Below are positions 10,998 to 22,311 of a stretch of DNA of 64,000 nucleotides, one piece after another. The DNA comes from Mycogone perniciosa. Taxonomy: Eukaryota; Ascomycota; Sordariomycetes; Hypocreales; Hypocreaceae. The stretch lies in the NCBI GenBank assembly GCA_025331125.1, contig JAOALB010000051.1:186001-250000 (forward strand). The letters are read 5' to 3'. The position numbers and the translations under genes were made by a program. Under the pieces are notes generated by a model. It did no database searches and had not been told where the DNA came from. It saw only the letters and a program-made list of their open reading frames with translations. Numbering within the stretch: the first letter of the stretch is position 1; each line of letters starts with the position of its first letter.

Positions 10998-12117
10998 TTA
11001 CAATGCCACAGACTCCCTAAATATCGTCTTCATAAATCTGTGTTTGGTTAGTGGTTGTTACCCCACGACCTTCTCGAATCACTTACGACTCAGAATACCG
11101 GTCACCCGGAAGCTTCGTTTCCTCGGCGTACCGTCTCAACTCTTTTAGTTCATCGTCCGTTAACTTGAGGTCGCCAGCTTTGACATTTTCTTCCAGATAC
11201 TTAATCCTTCTCGTCCCAGGAATTGCGATGACGATGTTACTTTGAGCCTCTACCCAGGCGATACACACCTGCCCTGGACTAGCGTTGTGCTGCTGAGCGA
11301 CAGTCTTGACCTTATCCACAAGACTCAGGATCTTGGGAAAGTTTTCTTTCTGGTAATTAGGCAATGAGCGACGGAAATCATTTTCCGGGAAGTCATCAAA
11401 CGACTTGATCTCGCCGGTAAGCATGCCGCGTCCCATGGGGCTGTAGGCGATGATTGCAATGCCCAATTCGTGACATGTATTCAAGATGTCTAACTGAGGG
11501 GATTCGATATCAAGGCAAAAGAGGTTGTATTCAACTTGGTAGGCTGTAATGGGGTGGACGGCGTGAGCACGTCGGATAGTGTTGGCCGAGCATTCCGACA
11601 GACCCAGATATCGAATCTTGCCCTCCCTAAAAAGATGGTAAGCATCAAGGAGCCCATCACCCTTTAATTATGGAAGTACTCACTTCTTTAGTTCAACCAT
11701 AGCTTCGATTGTCTTCTCAATTGGTGTCTTGTCGTCCACGCGGTGGGCGTAGTAAAGGTCGATCGTTTCAACCCCCATTCTTTTCAGACTCCTATCGCAG
11801 GCGGCCCGGACATGCTCGGGATCAGTTCGAATAGTTGGCCCGCTCTCTTCATATACCAGACCAAACTTGGTGGCGATAAATATGTCGGATCTCTTACCGG
11901 TTTTCTTGAACCAGTCGCCGATCCGATCTTCACTGTCGAGATAGGCATCCGCAGTGTCCCAAAAGTGCTCACCAAGCTCGTGAGCTCTGTCAAGAAACTG
12001 GAGTTTCTCATCAGTACTGTCTTTTTGACCATAGATACCACCCAGGCTCATTAGGCCCAGGCCAATAGCAGTGACAGGCGGGCCATTGCGTCCGAGGCGT
12101 CGAGTCGGAAGAGCCAT
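10998..12117 (-). CDS. Aldo-keto reductase (YakC/AKR13-like)
   Basis: The exons are 12117-11684, 11626-11087 and a probable small last exon 11037-10998, giving 337 residues. Without the last intron the frame stops at 11083 (325 residues). The N-terminus LPTRRLGRNGPPVTAIGLGLMSLGG is the AKR barrel start. The catalytic tetrad residues are visible: Asp and Tyr in DTADAY, Lys in ATKFG and His in YYAHR. YSPMGRGMLTG and the NADPH site IPGTRRIKYLEEN follow. The last intron has a GTAAGT donor and an ACTAAC branch site before CACAG. The extra tail reads SFMKTIFRESVAL, which resembles the usual AKR ending. The enzyme is a cytosolic NADPH-dependent reductase of carbonyl compounds; its substrate is unknown. 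Confidence 0.9.
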
Positions 12118-12859
12118 GCTATAAATCGTAGACAGTAATACTTGATATATCCTTTTTACAAATCTATGGCTTTGAAATGAAAGAGTGCTTTTAGAGGATT
12201 GGAGAATGCCAGGTAGAGCATTTTATATCATCCTATTCTTCGTAGAGGCTCAAGTACATCTCATATTACATCAATGCCCAAGCTCATTCCCGCCACTGAC
12301 CTGAGATCTGTGAGTGGTCAAACTATGCCACAGCAACTTTACCTACGTCACAACATGGGGAAATTTCCGAAAAGCAATAAATGCCGCAATAATGACGAGA
12401 TATCGACGATTGGATCTCTATTTACAAAACGGAGTTAACAACCTTTGGAATGGCCATCTCCCTTCGATTAATGGTCAGGGGGGCATGGGTCGGACTGGGT
12501 CCTCCGCTCCGTACTCCGCATAGAGCTTTCCATCTCCGAGCCCGAACTCTCTTTAGATATCTAGTTGGTACTTTGTGATCAGCACATTAGAAACTCATGA
12601 GTAAGAACTGTTGTTCCATTCCGGCTTTAGTGGTCTTGGGGACTGAGGACTACGACGTCATAGTAGCAAGACCTTGTGCCACGTGACCATCTATGGACAG
12701 GAAAAGACCACCATCCTTCGTTCCGCTTCTACCTATCGAATTAGAACTTTCATCCCACTGGGTCCTATCAGGACCTCGGTAACCTTGGCGGTCGACGTAA
12801 TCCGCAGTATCGCATGACTTTGCGAGATTTGTGACATCGGATTCTTGGAGGGTTTCCGA
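12118..12859. promoter_or_regulatory. Divergent upstream region, AKR and Zn2Cys6 regulator
   Basis: This 742 bp non-coding region separates two divergent start codons. It contains one CTCCGTACTCCG word near 12508. No coding potential is recognised. Confidence 0.5.
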
Positions 12860-14651
12860 ATGGATGCTCCTGATAAGGATGCAGCAATCCGCAAATTTCA
12901 CCGGAAGGTTAAGACCGGATGCCTGACCTGCAAGTACGATCTTTGCGAATATGGCGCGTCACAGTTGCAAGCACGACTAACTGGCTCCCTACAGAAAGCG
13001 GCGAGTTAAATGTGATGAGGGAAAACCAGCCTGTCAGAGGTGTCTCTCAACTGGTCGTTTCTGCGATGGCTATGGCATATGGGGCGGCGGCAGCGGCTCC
13101 GTTTCCTCGGCATCGGGGCGGGCCGTTATCCCCGTTGTCTCCGCTCCTGCAACCCACACGGAGTTTTCGGCTGATCTTGGATCACTAAATTTTATCAGGT
13201 TATCCCATGTGTTAGGGATTGCAGGAAAGCCTGAGGGGATTGGCTTCGAGTTCTTTCGGCGGTACACCATCGTCAAGCTCCCAGGGCTCTTTGACTCTTA
13301 CTTCTGGGATTCTCTAGTGCTCCAGGCCGGTTCTCAGGAGCCAGCAGTCCTGCATGCCATCACTGCGCTGGGCGCTGCACATAGGAACGAGGAGCAAATG
13401 GCCTTGACGGAATACAACAAGGCCATAGGTCATCTACGCAGGCAGCTGAAGCGCTTGGACAGAGATACACGCCGCATCGCGCTCATTACCTGCATGCTGT
13501 TTGTCTGCCTCGAACTGCTAAGAGGCGGGTTCAAGACTGGGCATACGCACCTTAGCAATGGTCTGCAACTCCTCCGGGAGATTCAGAAACGCGACGGCCA
13601 TACTCCGTCTAATGGGGCTATTGTCCTACGATCCAATCACCGGTCGGTTGAAGATGCCATTGCCGAGGTCTTTTCACGGCTAAATTTGCAAGTTGCCCTA
13701 TTCGGACAAATGTCGCCATGTTGCTTTCAAGTGGGAGAGAACCTATCAACTAAGCTGCCATACGATGTGCCATCAAGCTTTCAAACATTTCGTGATGCGC
13801 GACTACATCTTGACGTCCTTATCAACGGGGCATACACCCTTACGCAACAGACCAGCGGGCCTGCCACATGGCAAGGCGTCATCCCAGATATACACTATCA
13901 GCGTAGAAACCACCTTCAATCCTCTCTTGCTGAGTGGTTGCGAGCTTTTGATTCGAGTTGCATGAAAATGTCTCTGACAGCCAATCTTCGAACCATGTTC
14001 GGCATGCCTCTCTTACGTCTTTACCATATCATGGCGAAAATAATGGTCGCAACGTCCCTGCGTGGTATAGATGAGATGATATATGACTCACATTTACAGG
14101 ATTTTTCTTCTCTTCTCGGGCAAGCGGTCGGGCTGTGGAACTCGATGCGCGAGGCAGTGAAGAAGAGTCATGGATCTCCGATGCCGCGCATCAGTTTCAT
14201 AGCGGACATGGGCTTTATCCCACCGTTATACTATTCAATCCTCAAATGTCGCTCGCCCAAACTTCGTCGAATAGCAATCGACCTATTAATGTCAGCACCA
14301 TTCAGAGAAGGACTCTGGGACGGGCCCTTAGTCGCTCGAATGGCTCGGTACATCATAGACATGGAAGAAGGAAGCCTCTACGAGAGCATTGACATATCGC
14401 CTAGCTGCGATATTCTAGATCCGCCCAAGGCCGAGCCAATGGATAGTGTGCCTATAGTGCCGGCTTCAAACCGTATCAACGTTGTTAACTTGGCGCTGCC
14501 TGACAGCGTAGGCGACAAGGCAACCTTGACCTGCAGGCGTTATCACGAGAACGGTTTCTGGGAGACAAACGAAGTCCAATTTGAAGTCACATTCCAAAAT
14601 CATGAGAGTTCTCATTTTTGGTACTGTGGTGAGGATTTATATTCTAAATGA
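12860..14651 (+). CDS. Zn(II)2Cys6 transcription factor, C6-type regulator
   Basis: Exons 12860-12933 and 12995-14651 join through a 61-nt intron (GTACGA...CTAACTGG...ACAG) to 576 residues. The intron interrupts the zinc cluster, so the cluster only appears after splicing: C21-x2-C24-x6-C31-x6-C38-x2-C41-x6-C48, containing KKRRVKCDEGKPACQRC. A short Gly/Ser-rich linker follows (GGGSGSVSS). Then comes a fungal-specific C6 regulator body with FDSYFWDSLVLQAGSQEPAVLHAITALGA, the conserved start of the domain found in many secondary-metabolism and stress regulators, and LITCMLFVCLELLRG. It is nuclear. It is divergent from the AKR and convergent with the 2EXR gene. The target is unknown. Confidence 0.93.
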
Positions 14652-14750
14652 ATGCTGATATGACATCCACCTTCGATATCTACCGTAGTACGAAATCCCC
14701 CGCCCCTTTCACACGCAAACTCGCAGAGTGAATTTCCATGCATGTGCAGA

Positions 14751-15767
14751 TCAAGCGTAATTCCGCCTCTCGCATGCTAATACCTTGAACCTATCACGTC
14801 TGTCAAGGGTTGTGCGTTCACCAAGATGTCCAAGCATCAGGGCCAGAAATTGATAAACTGTCTCGCGCCGACCTGGACCATCTTGAATGACCCAATCCGA
14901 CACGTCTTCCTCCCAAACCTCTGTAAAGATGCTAAGTTGGGAGTAAAAGACAATCCGGTCATTCCTTGGAGCCGAAGGCCTTGAACTTCTTCTGCGGCGT
15001 TTCACGCCGTGGTCGACGAACCAAATAGTTCGATCGCTCGATTCAGTCAATAGATTTACCATGCTATCAAATGAGTCGTAAGTTAGTTTTATATATTCTG
15101 GTGACGGGATCGGTCGGAAGGTCATAACATCCATCATTATAGGTTCGTAATCGATTGCAATGTTGCGTCCTAGGAAACCGAGTTGCGGAAGGGTAGGGGG
15201 TAGGTATCCATTGGCTGGCAAAAGCAGTTCGTTGGGGCATAGTTGGGAAAGCCAACTAAAATTTCTAGCATAGATAGGCTTAAGATAGGTTAGATCTTCA
15301 TGGGGTCGGATTGTAATGCAGTTTGTCTTGCCATTGGTATCAACGTATGAAGCAGTGTGAATGACACCTCGCTGATTAGAGTGACTGCCTGGCAAAGGCC
15401 GTCGCTGCGGCAGGTCTACACGTGGCATTTCTCGCCACCAATCCCTCCACTTGAAATGATTCTCCATTACTTTTCGTGACTCACGACATGCTGTCCAAAG
15501 CTCACTGTCCCGGAGATACATGGGTTCGAGGCCGACAGGGTCTGTTATATGTGGAACAGCAAGCTTCCATCCATGATTGAGCTGCCCATTAGCACCGAAT
15601 CTTAGGATGCCCCCAGTCACACATTCAGCTGATGGTGTGGCTTCAGGCACGACCAAGAAACAATGCGCATGTCGTTGATCACAGTCTGACTGAACTGCCA
15701 ACTTCCAGATCGCGATTCGAAGGTCCATAGGGAGCTCTTGAAAAAGCGTGAAAGTGTCTGAAGGCAT
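14751..15767 (-). CDS. 2EXR domain protein
   Basis: A single frame of 338 residues starts at ATG 15767. It opens with TFTLFQELPMDLRIAIWKLAVQ, the 2EXR signature (F..LP.ELR..IW..A). A second typical piece lies at about residue 90 (LWTACRESRKVMENHF), the position where the family shows the CRESR motif. The C-terminal half has a basic run (VKRRRRSSRPSAPRNDR), possibly a nuclear localisation signal. The family is widespread in filamentous ascomycetes and has no established biochemical role. It ends 99 bp from the Zn2Cys6 gene, tail to tail. Confidence 0.85.
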   Translation of the reverse strand: MPSDTFTLFQELPMDLRIAIWKLAVQSDCDQRHAHCFLVVPEATPSAECVTGGILRFGANGQLNHGWKLAVPHITDPVGLEPMYLRDSELWTACRESRKVMENHFKWRDWWREMPRVDLPQRRPLPGSHSNQRGVIHTASYVDTNGKTNCITIRPHEDLTYLKPIYARNFSWLSQLCPNELLLPANGYLPPTLPQLGFLGRNIAIDYEPIMMDVMTFRPIPSPEYIKLTYDSFDSMVNLLTESSDRTIWFVDHGVKRRRRSSRPSAPRNDRIVFYSQLSIFTEVWEEDVSDWVIQDGPGRRETVYQFLALMLGHLGERTTLDRRDRFKVLACERRNYA

Positions 15768-17150
15768 GATTTATGAGTACCGTTGTAATGTGTCAAATGT
15801 GTTCCGCGTGTACCGTAATTCAGGCAGCTTGAAGTGGCTGATGTGTGTATCAGAATGTAATATGAGACTCTCGATTTGAAGAGCTACAACCATATCGAGC
15901 AGCTACGTATTAATATACTGACGAAATTTTGCATTGAATAACATGTTTTTGAAGGAGGTGTTTGTTCAATTCGGAACAGTGAAGGTCAAATTTTGTTCAA
16001 TAAAGAGTATGTGATGAACATCGCATCTTTAATGCTTGGGACAAAGCGTTGGCAAGGGGGATTCAAGAAGAACCAAATGCCCTTTTTTCACCAGACAGAA
16101 TCCATTGATCAATGATGGCTTTATCTTACTGGTGTTTTTCTAGTCATTCTCACATACTGATGTAAAAATATCACGCGATCTCCCTGCCAGTTTATTGAAT
16201 GCTTATGTATAGGCGTTTGAGGCATATTGTCACATATACATGAGCTTATCATCGCTGACCTGTCGCATTTTGCTCAGTCACAGTGCAGGTAGATATTTAT
16301 AGATGTCTTTCATTCCCCGTACAGCAAAGGCTCCCCCCGTAGAGACGACCCAGCTTCGTGGGGAATCTGGGGATGATCACTGATCAGATAATGCGATATT
16401 GTCACAACAGCAATCACAGCATGCAATTGCAACACAAAGCACAAAGAATAAAACACTTGAATATTGTTCAATGGGCCACTCTATATCCCGTGGACCTCAT
16501 CACTGCATATTTTTGGTAAAATCGCTCCTCTACTATTACGAAAGAGTAAGCTCCAAAAGGGATTCTTCGTTTGGGCTGATGACTAGAGGCGATCATAAGC
16601 CATTCCGGGGCCAAAATTTTGATTTTTCCAGTCAAACCTAGTATGTCTATTCCATTCATCTGTGAGATTAAGAGAGTATTACCACCAATGCCAGGTAGCT
16701 ATTTATTCGCGAGCCTCCTGGTGTTGGTCATAGATAATGATTGAGTGGCGCTCGTTTGTGTTGCCGCTAATTTTAACATTTCAGGGGTATGACTGCATTC
16801 AAATTACTAGCACTGCACCTCCTCGGGTCTGGAACCGCACAATCCCATTGCAATCAATGCTGAGTGTCTGATTACATTGGTCAAGGACATGGCCTTGCTC
16901 TTCGCATGATGCCCCAACCATGCCATGGTGATGGAGTTGGGCGACATTAGGCCCATGGTCGCGTGCCCAAGACCACGCGCCATGACAATGCGACGTAAGG
17001 GAGACGAGAACACGAGATGAAAGAGCCACAGCATTAGGTTTGACAATTCATAAGAAGTTAACGCACGTCGGAATTCTCTAAGCACCCTTGAAGAATATCA
17101 TATTTTCTTCTCATCACACCATTCTGGATGTGGTCAGTAACCGTTCCGTC
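15768..17150. other. AT-rich intergenic stretch
   Basis: About 1.4 kb of AT-rich sequence holds no supported gene. The last few hundred bases serve as upstream region of the GH92 gene. A C-rich run, CTCCCCCCGTAG, occurs near 16333. Open frames are short and show no protein family resemblance. Confidence 0.55.
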
Positions 17151-19714
17151 ATGGCAGCTCTCAGCAAAATACTCACAGCGTCTGGCCTTTTATTGCACGG
17201 AATCCTCGCCGTCGTACAGGCTCAAGACAGTCACAACAATGGTGCCTTCGATCCACTGAGCTACGTTGACTTGCTCATCGGTAGCAGTCAGGGTGGGAAT
17301 GTTTTCCCTGGAGCAACGCTGCCATATGGCATGGCCAAGGCTGTGGCCGATACGAACAGTAGCAGCAACCAAGGTGGCTTCACTCTCGACGGTTCGCCTG
17401 TTACTGGCTTCAGCGTCATGCACGACTCGGGAACTGGAGGTTCGCCATCGCTGGGAAACTTCCCACTGTTCGCTTATAGTTCGTGCAAGGGTGGCGAGGT
17501 TGATGGATGTGAATTCCCCAAGAATGATCGCGTGAAGTATGGAGGCTTTGCCAATGAGAGCGTTGTGGCAAAGCCAGGGTTCTTCGGCATCTCCCTCAAC
17601 AGCGGACTGAGGGTGGAAATGACAACGACACAACACGTAGCGCTGTTCAAGTTCACTTTCCCCGGTGCCAGTGCCTATGACAAGCCGCTCATTTTGCAGG
17701 ATCTGTCGGATCTGTCCAACTCGCGCCAGGACAATGCCACTATAAACGTCGATTCGAAGACGGGTCGCATCACCGGAGATGCTCTATTCCTCCCCAGCTT
17801 CGGTAGTGGGAGATACAGGCTGTACTTCTGTACCGACTTCACAGGCGCCGACATCTATGACAATGGCATCTTTGTGAACAGTCGTGCCAGTGCTGATGTT
17901 AAGGATCTGAAGATATCGCGCTCCATCAACGGATACCCACTGCCTGGTGGTGCTTTTATTCGTTTCACCAGCGCCCAGAAGCCTATATATGCTCGAACTG
18001 GCATCAGTTTCGTCAGCAATAAACAGGCATGCTCCAACGCCGAGAGGGAGATCACTGAATGGAGCCTAGAGAAATATACCCGGGAGGCTGCGGACATGTG
18101 GCGTGAAAAACTTTCCCCCATCAAAGTCAGCACTGGCAACGGTGTGAGCACGGATTTGCTGAAGTCGTTCTACTCTGGTATTTACCGTACCATGGTCAAC
18201 CCTCAAAACTATACGGGGGAGAACCCCTTGTGGAATGACAGTGAGCCCTACTTCGACTCTTTCTACTGTATATGGGACCTGTTCCGCTCGCAGATGCCAT
18301 TTTTGACCATTCTGGACCCAGTTGCCCTCGCGCAACAGATCCGCTCCCTGATTTCGATCTACGAGCATGAAGGTTGGCTGCCTGACTGTCGCATGAGCTT
18401 GTGCAAGGGCTTTACCCAAGGTGGCTCGAATGCTGACAACATCTTCGCTGATGCCTTCCTCAAGGGAATCAAGGATGGCATTGACTGGCAGAAGGGCTAC
18501 GAGGCTGTCATCAAAGATGCTGAAGTTGAACCATACGACTGGTCCAACGAAGGTCGTGGTGGTCTTGATTCATGGAAGCGTCTTGGCTATATCCCTATAC
18601 AGGACTTTGACTATAAGGGATTCGGCACCATGACGCGCACCATTAGCCGAACACTCGAATACAGCTACAACGACTTTTGTATCTCGCAGATTGCAGGTGG
18701 CCTGAAGAAGAAAGCTGACCAGGAAAGGTTCATCGAGTCAAGTGGTAACTGGCGCAACTTGTACAAGGCTGATCAGACGTCCAGCTTTGACAATGGCACC
18801 AACACGGGCTTCACTGGTTTTTTCCAGGCTAAGTATCTGAACCAGACATGGTTTAATCAGGATTCTTTGAAGTGTAGCAGCTTGGACTCCAGCAGCATCT
18901 GCTCGCTGCAGAACTCCGGTGCTGAGACCTTCGAGAGCAGCACTTGGGAGTACGGTTTGTGAGTCATTTCGTGGCCCCTTTATTCCTGAAGCTTACTTTT
19001 GCACAAGTGCACATACTAATGTGTCGTGTCTGCAGTTCCGTTCCCCAAGATCAAGCGGGTCTCATACAGCTCTATGGCGGCCCAGACGGATTCGTGCGTC
19101 GTCTCGACTATTTGCACGACGCCGAGATCTGCTACATCGGCAATGAACCATCATTCCTCACTGTATTCCTATATCATTACGCCGGCCGGCCAGCGCTATC
19201 TGCCAAACGCAGTCACTTCTACATCCCTCGGTTCTTTGCTCCTACGCCGTCTGGCCTTCCTGGCAACGACGACAGCGGTGCCATGGGCAGTTTCGTAGCC
19301 TTTAATATGATGGGCCTGTTTCCCAACCCTGGACAAAACGTCTACTTTATTATTCCCCCATACTTTGAATCCATTAGCATCACCAGCCCAGTCACTTGGA
19401 AGACAGCTACTATTCGCAACATCAACCTTGATCCAACTTACAAGAATATCTACATCCAGAGCGCCACCCTCGATGGGAAGCCACACAACCATAACTGGAT
19501 CGACCACTCCTTTTTTCTTGAGGGAAAGGAACTTGTTCTCACCCTTGGTAGCAAGGAAAGCTCTTGGGGGACTAGAGTTGAGGACCTGCCCCCGAGCTTG
19601 AGCCCTTATACGAGCTACAATAGCACAGCACCCCATAAGCGCAGTGCTGGCCACTCAGCAAGGACTTATAGGGTGAATGTAGGGTATGAAGGTTTGGGAA
19701 TGGGGTCACACTGA
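17151..19714 (+). CDS. Secreted GH92 alpha-mannosidase
   Basis: Exons 17151-18958 and 19036-19714 (77-nt intron, GTGAGT donor) give 828 residues. An upstream in-frame ATG at 17088 exists. The start at 17151 is preferred because it puts a classical signal peptide, MAALSKILTASGLLLHGILA, at the N-terminus. GH92 landmarks follow: YVDLLIGSSQGGNVFPGATLPYGM, GFSVMHDSGTGG, the central FYCIWDLFRSQMPF, RTLEYSYNDFCI, then after the intron FSVPQDQAGLIQLYGGP and GNDDSGAMGSFVAFNMMG. GH92 enzymes are Ca2+-dependent exo-mannosidases with a nucleophile-free inverting mechanism. They remove alpha-1,2/1,3/1,4/1,6-linked mannose from N-glycans or mannoproteins. It is probably extracellular, which suits a saprotroph or pathogen of insects, fungi or plants. 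Confidence 0.95.
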
Positions 19715-20015
19715 TCAGACCTTGGATTTCTAGAGAAATGTCTTTCCCTCAAGATCTCAGCCATAAATAGGTTTTGAGGTTTTGAAAGAATGCATGAACA
19801 ATCGCTTCTGCCTCAATGTCTAGGCGTTGATTCCATAATAGGCATTTTTTGCGAGATACTGGAGCCTCCAGTTTCATTGACGGCAACGAGCAGCTGAACC
19901 GCAACACTGCATATGGCTGTTTCATATAGTATAAGACCAGGCTAAGTAAACGGATGCATGCCATTTTGTGGACGGTATCGCAGAACCAGTTTCCACTCTT
20001 GGGTCACGTTCCGCA

Positions 20016-20363
20016 TCAAGGCTGCCTATCCCACCTCTCCTCTTCAAGATTATCCGAAACTCCAGGGATTGCATTTTCGCACCACACGTTTGCACCAGCC
20101 TTGTTAAGCAGAGTTCCGTACTTCATCATCTCCTGCTCGTCGAGATATCCCACAGTGAGATCAATGAATTCATTGTTCTCTCCTCTGTAGATTAAGAAGC
20201 CCCCGCAGTTGCTACAGAAGCCACTATCCTTTCCTCGAGAGGCCTGGTAGCATTTCGGCGTATCTTGTGAGTGAAATTTACCATTTTGTTTACGGAACCG
20301 ATGGAATCTGAGCATAAGCGAGTCAGTAGTCTTCCCGATGCCAGGTACATTGGCAGGATCCAA
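20016..20363 (-). pseudogene. GFA-family (CENP-V/GFA zinc domain) fragment
   Basis: The frame ending at 20016 carries a clear C-terminal half of a GFA-type protein: CYQASRGKDSGFCSNCGG (the second Cys-x2-Cys zinc pair after a substrate-loop Ser/Gly), then LTVGYLDEQE and VWCENAIPGVSD. The expected N-terminal cysteines (CxCG and CHCxxC) are not in frame. About 100 bp further upstream a different frame shows CSNCKGAIYITW, which looks like the displaced first CxxC. No intron that I tried joins the pieces in phase. I therefore call it a degraded copy, though an unusual gene model is possible. GFA proteins bind glutathione or S-hydroxymethyl adducts. It lies directly downstream of the broken paraoxonase-like gene on the same strand. 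Confidence 0.6.
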
Positions 20364-20462
20364 CCTAAGATCAAGTAGAGTTATCTACCCATGTTATATA
20401 GATGGCTCCCTTGCAATTACTACAATATGAACTTGACAGACATCTTCCTAATCAACAATATT

Positions 20463-21814
20463 TTACAAGTCAATCTTGACAGCAATCGTATTCTTCGACA
20501 TGTATGACGAAACAAAGAGCCACCCTCGCCGCTTCCCTTCCTCTTCTCTGGGATCAATAGCCACTAATATAGCGGTACTTGCAGTGCGAATCCTGCGGCC
20601 GTCGTCCTTAAAAATCACGCGCGTCTCCCACTTTTGACCCTTTTCGCTTCCCTGGTCCTCTATCGGCGATGCTTTCCACACGATGATGGGCTCCAATGCC
20701 TCGGGCATGCCTTTGCTGGCCGGGAATTCTATTGCCTTGGATGGTCCGCAAACCACAAAGCCGCTGGCATCAATGGTGCTATTGGCGTACGGATCTGAGA
20801 AATAGAACGGATTGTCTAATACGGTCTCGAACTCAATCGACTCCTTGACCTAGATCGTTGTGTCTTGTATTTCACCAATATGCAGTCTTCCGCTGCTAGA
20901 ACTTACCACAAGAACTTCTTTTGGGGTTCTACCACGGCCTAGTCCATTACTGTTGTGAAGTTTGTCCGCTGCGACTGATGCCTCGACGCCTTGGCTGTCG
21001 TTATCCGCCAAGCCTGGCCCTGAAAACTCAACGTGGATGACATTGGTCCATTGCGCTCCATGGTATATATCCTCAACGTCTCTCATGCGTCCTTCACTGT
21101 AGTAGTGATCATTAGTAACGAAGAAAGAGGTCTAAGATGTTGCGATCACATCATTAGGCGTAGTGATCAGAGGGTGCCAAATCGTCCGGATATGCCGGGC
21201 TGTATCGGAGCCGATGACGTGGTGGAAAAGCTCCACAACGGAGTGGGATTTTGGTGCTTGGTAATTGCCATTTTTACCGTAGTGGCTAGGGCTTGGTTTG
21301 TGGTTAACGGCGAATATGTAGACTGCTTCTCCATCTCGCTTCTCAGTATCAGATATTACATCAATTCCGTGGGTTGAGAATGGGCCTTTGAAGCCCTCAA
21401 GACTGAGATTTCGTGTCTTTAGAGTCTAAGGTGATTGTTCAGATGCAGATCTCATGATCGTTTCGGTGAATCAGCTCATACCTTAGGATCAATAACTTGA
21501 AGCCTACCATTCAGCTGGGCAGGGGATGGATCGCTGAAATGCGCAAGTGGGGGGAACCATGAAAGGCGAGTGCCAACAGATGCCTCGCATGCAGTGAAGA
21601 TAAGGTTACTCGGCTCATGATAATGCAAGTCCTCGCAGTGCGTCGTGTCTTCAATGAACACAAAGTCTCCTGGTGGTACAACAGTGTTGTCGGGTTTTCT
21701 GAAGACACCTATAACGCTGATGGTCCGCCGCAGGAAGGATGTGTATACATATGTAATGAGGATAGCAAAGAGTAGAATCGCAATTGGATTCATGAGAGAA
21801 CGGCGTCCATCCAT
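20463..21814 (-). pseudogene. Paraoxonase/arylesterase-like gene with two in-frame TAG codons
   Basis: Exon 21814-21482 and a continuous frame 21425-20463 join through a normal 56-nt intron. Together they form a full-length product of about 431 codons. The product has an N-terminal membrane anchor (MNPIAILLFAILITYVY) and calcium-dependent phosphotriesterase/arylesterase landmarks in order: FSTHGIDV, TTPNDV, FFVTNDHYY, VSSSSGRLHIGEIQ, DNPFYFSDPYA and EPIIVWKASP. The frame is interrupted by TAG at 21134-21132 (after NDVIATS) and by TAG at 20852-20850 (after IQDTTI). Family-like sequence continues on both sides of each stop. Both could be CAG to TAG changes. The second stop lies at the end of a segment with splice-like borders, but the first is not removed by any plausible intron. 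It is most likely a recent pseudogene. Confidence 0.75.
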
Positions 21815-22311
21815 GCTGATGACAGAAATGAAGCGACAGTATTGCACCAAGGATGAAGTAGACAATGCACAATACCACATACCCTGCCAGCTGAATAGTA
21901 AAGCCACCTACTCGGTAGGCCAGGCAGATTGACTGCCAGTCGGCCCGACTTACGTAGTCAACCTATGCCGAGGATAGATCTTTAATGTCATATAACGATT
22001 AGCCGAGGCAATAACTTGGACGATTTATTACCAAACTGTGAGGGCATGGCCTGAAATCTAGGGACTGATAAACTGAGTCTTGGCTCGTTGAAAATCATGT
22101 CGGGGCTTGGACGTCATTGTCCATTGGCCAATATGAGGTAAACCTTTGGTCACAGATGTAAAGAACGGTATTCACAGTCGTTGAAAAAAAAATCCATGCC
22201 CAGGATAACACAATTAGCCTTCACCTTGACACCAGAGCTTTGATCACATCATCCGATGAACCTGGCAACACAGCAGATTATTGTTTCTTATTTGGTTACT
22301 CTGAAATGCCT
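21815..22311. other. Intergenic stretch between paraoxonase-like gene and carboxypeptidase
   Basis: This 497 bp region is the upstream region of the paraoxonase-like locus and the 3' flank of the carboxypeptidase gene. It is AT-rich and includes a poly-A run near 22186. I see no gene in it. Confidence 0.5.

Noticed and set aside
20391..20463. An intron that would join CSNCKGAIYITW to the GFA C-terminal half
   Set aside because: The trial donor GTAGAT and the acceptors available give wrong phase or a stop, so I left the locus as a fragment.
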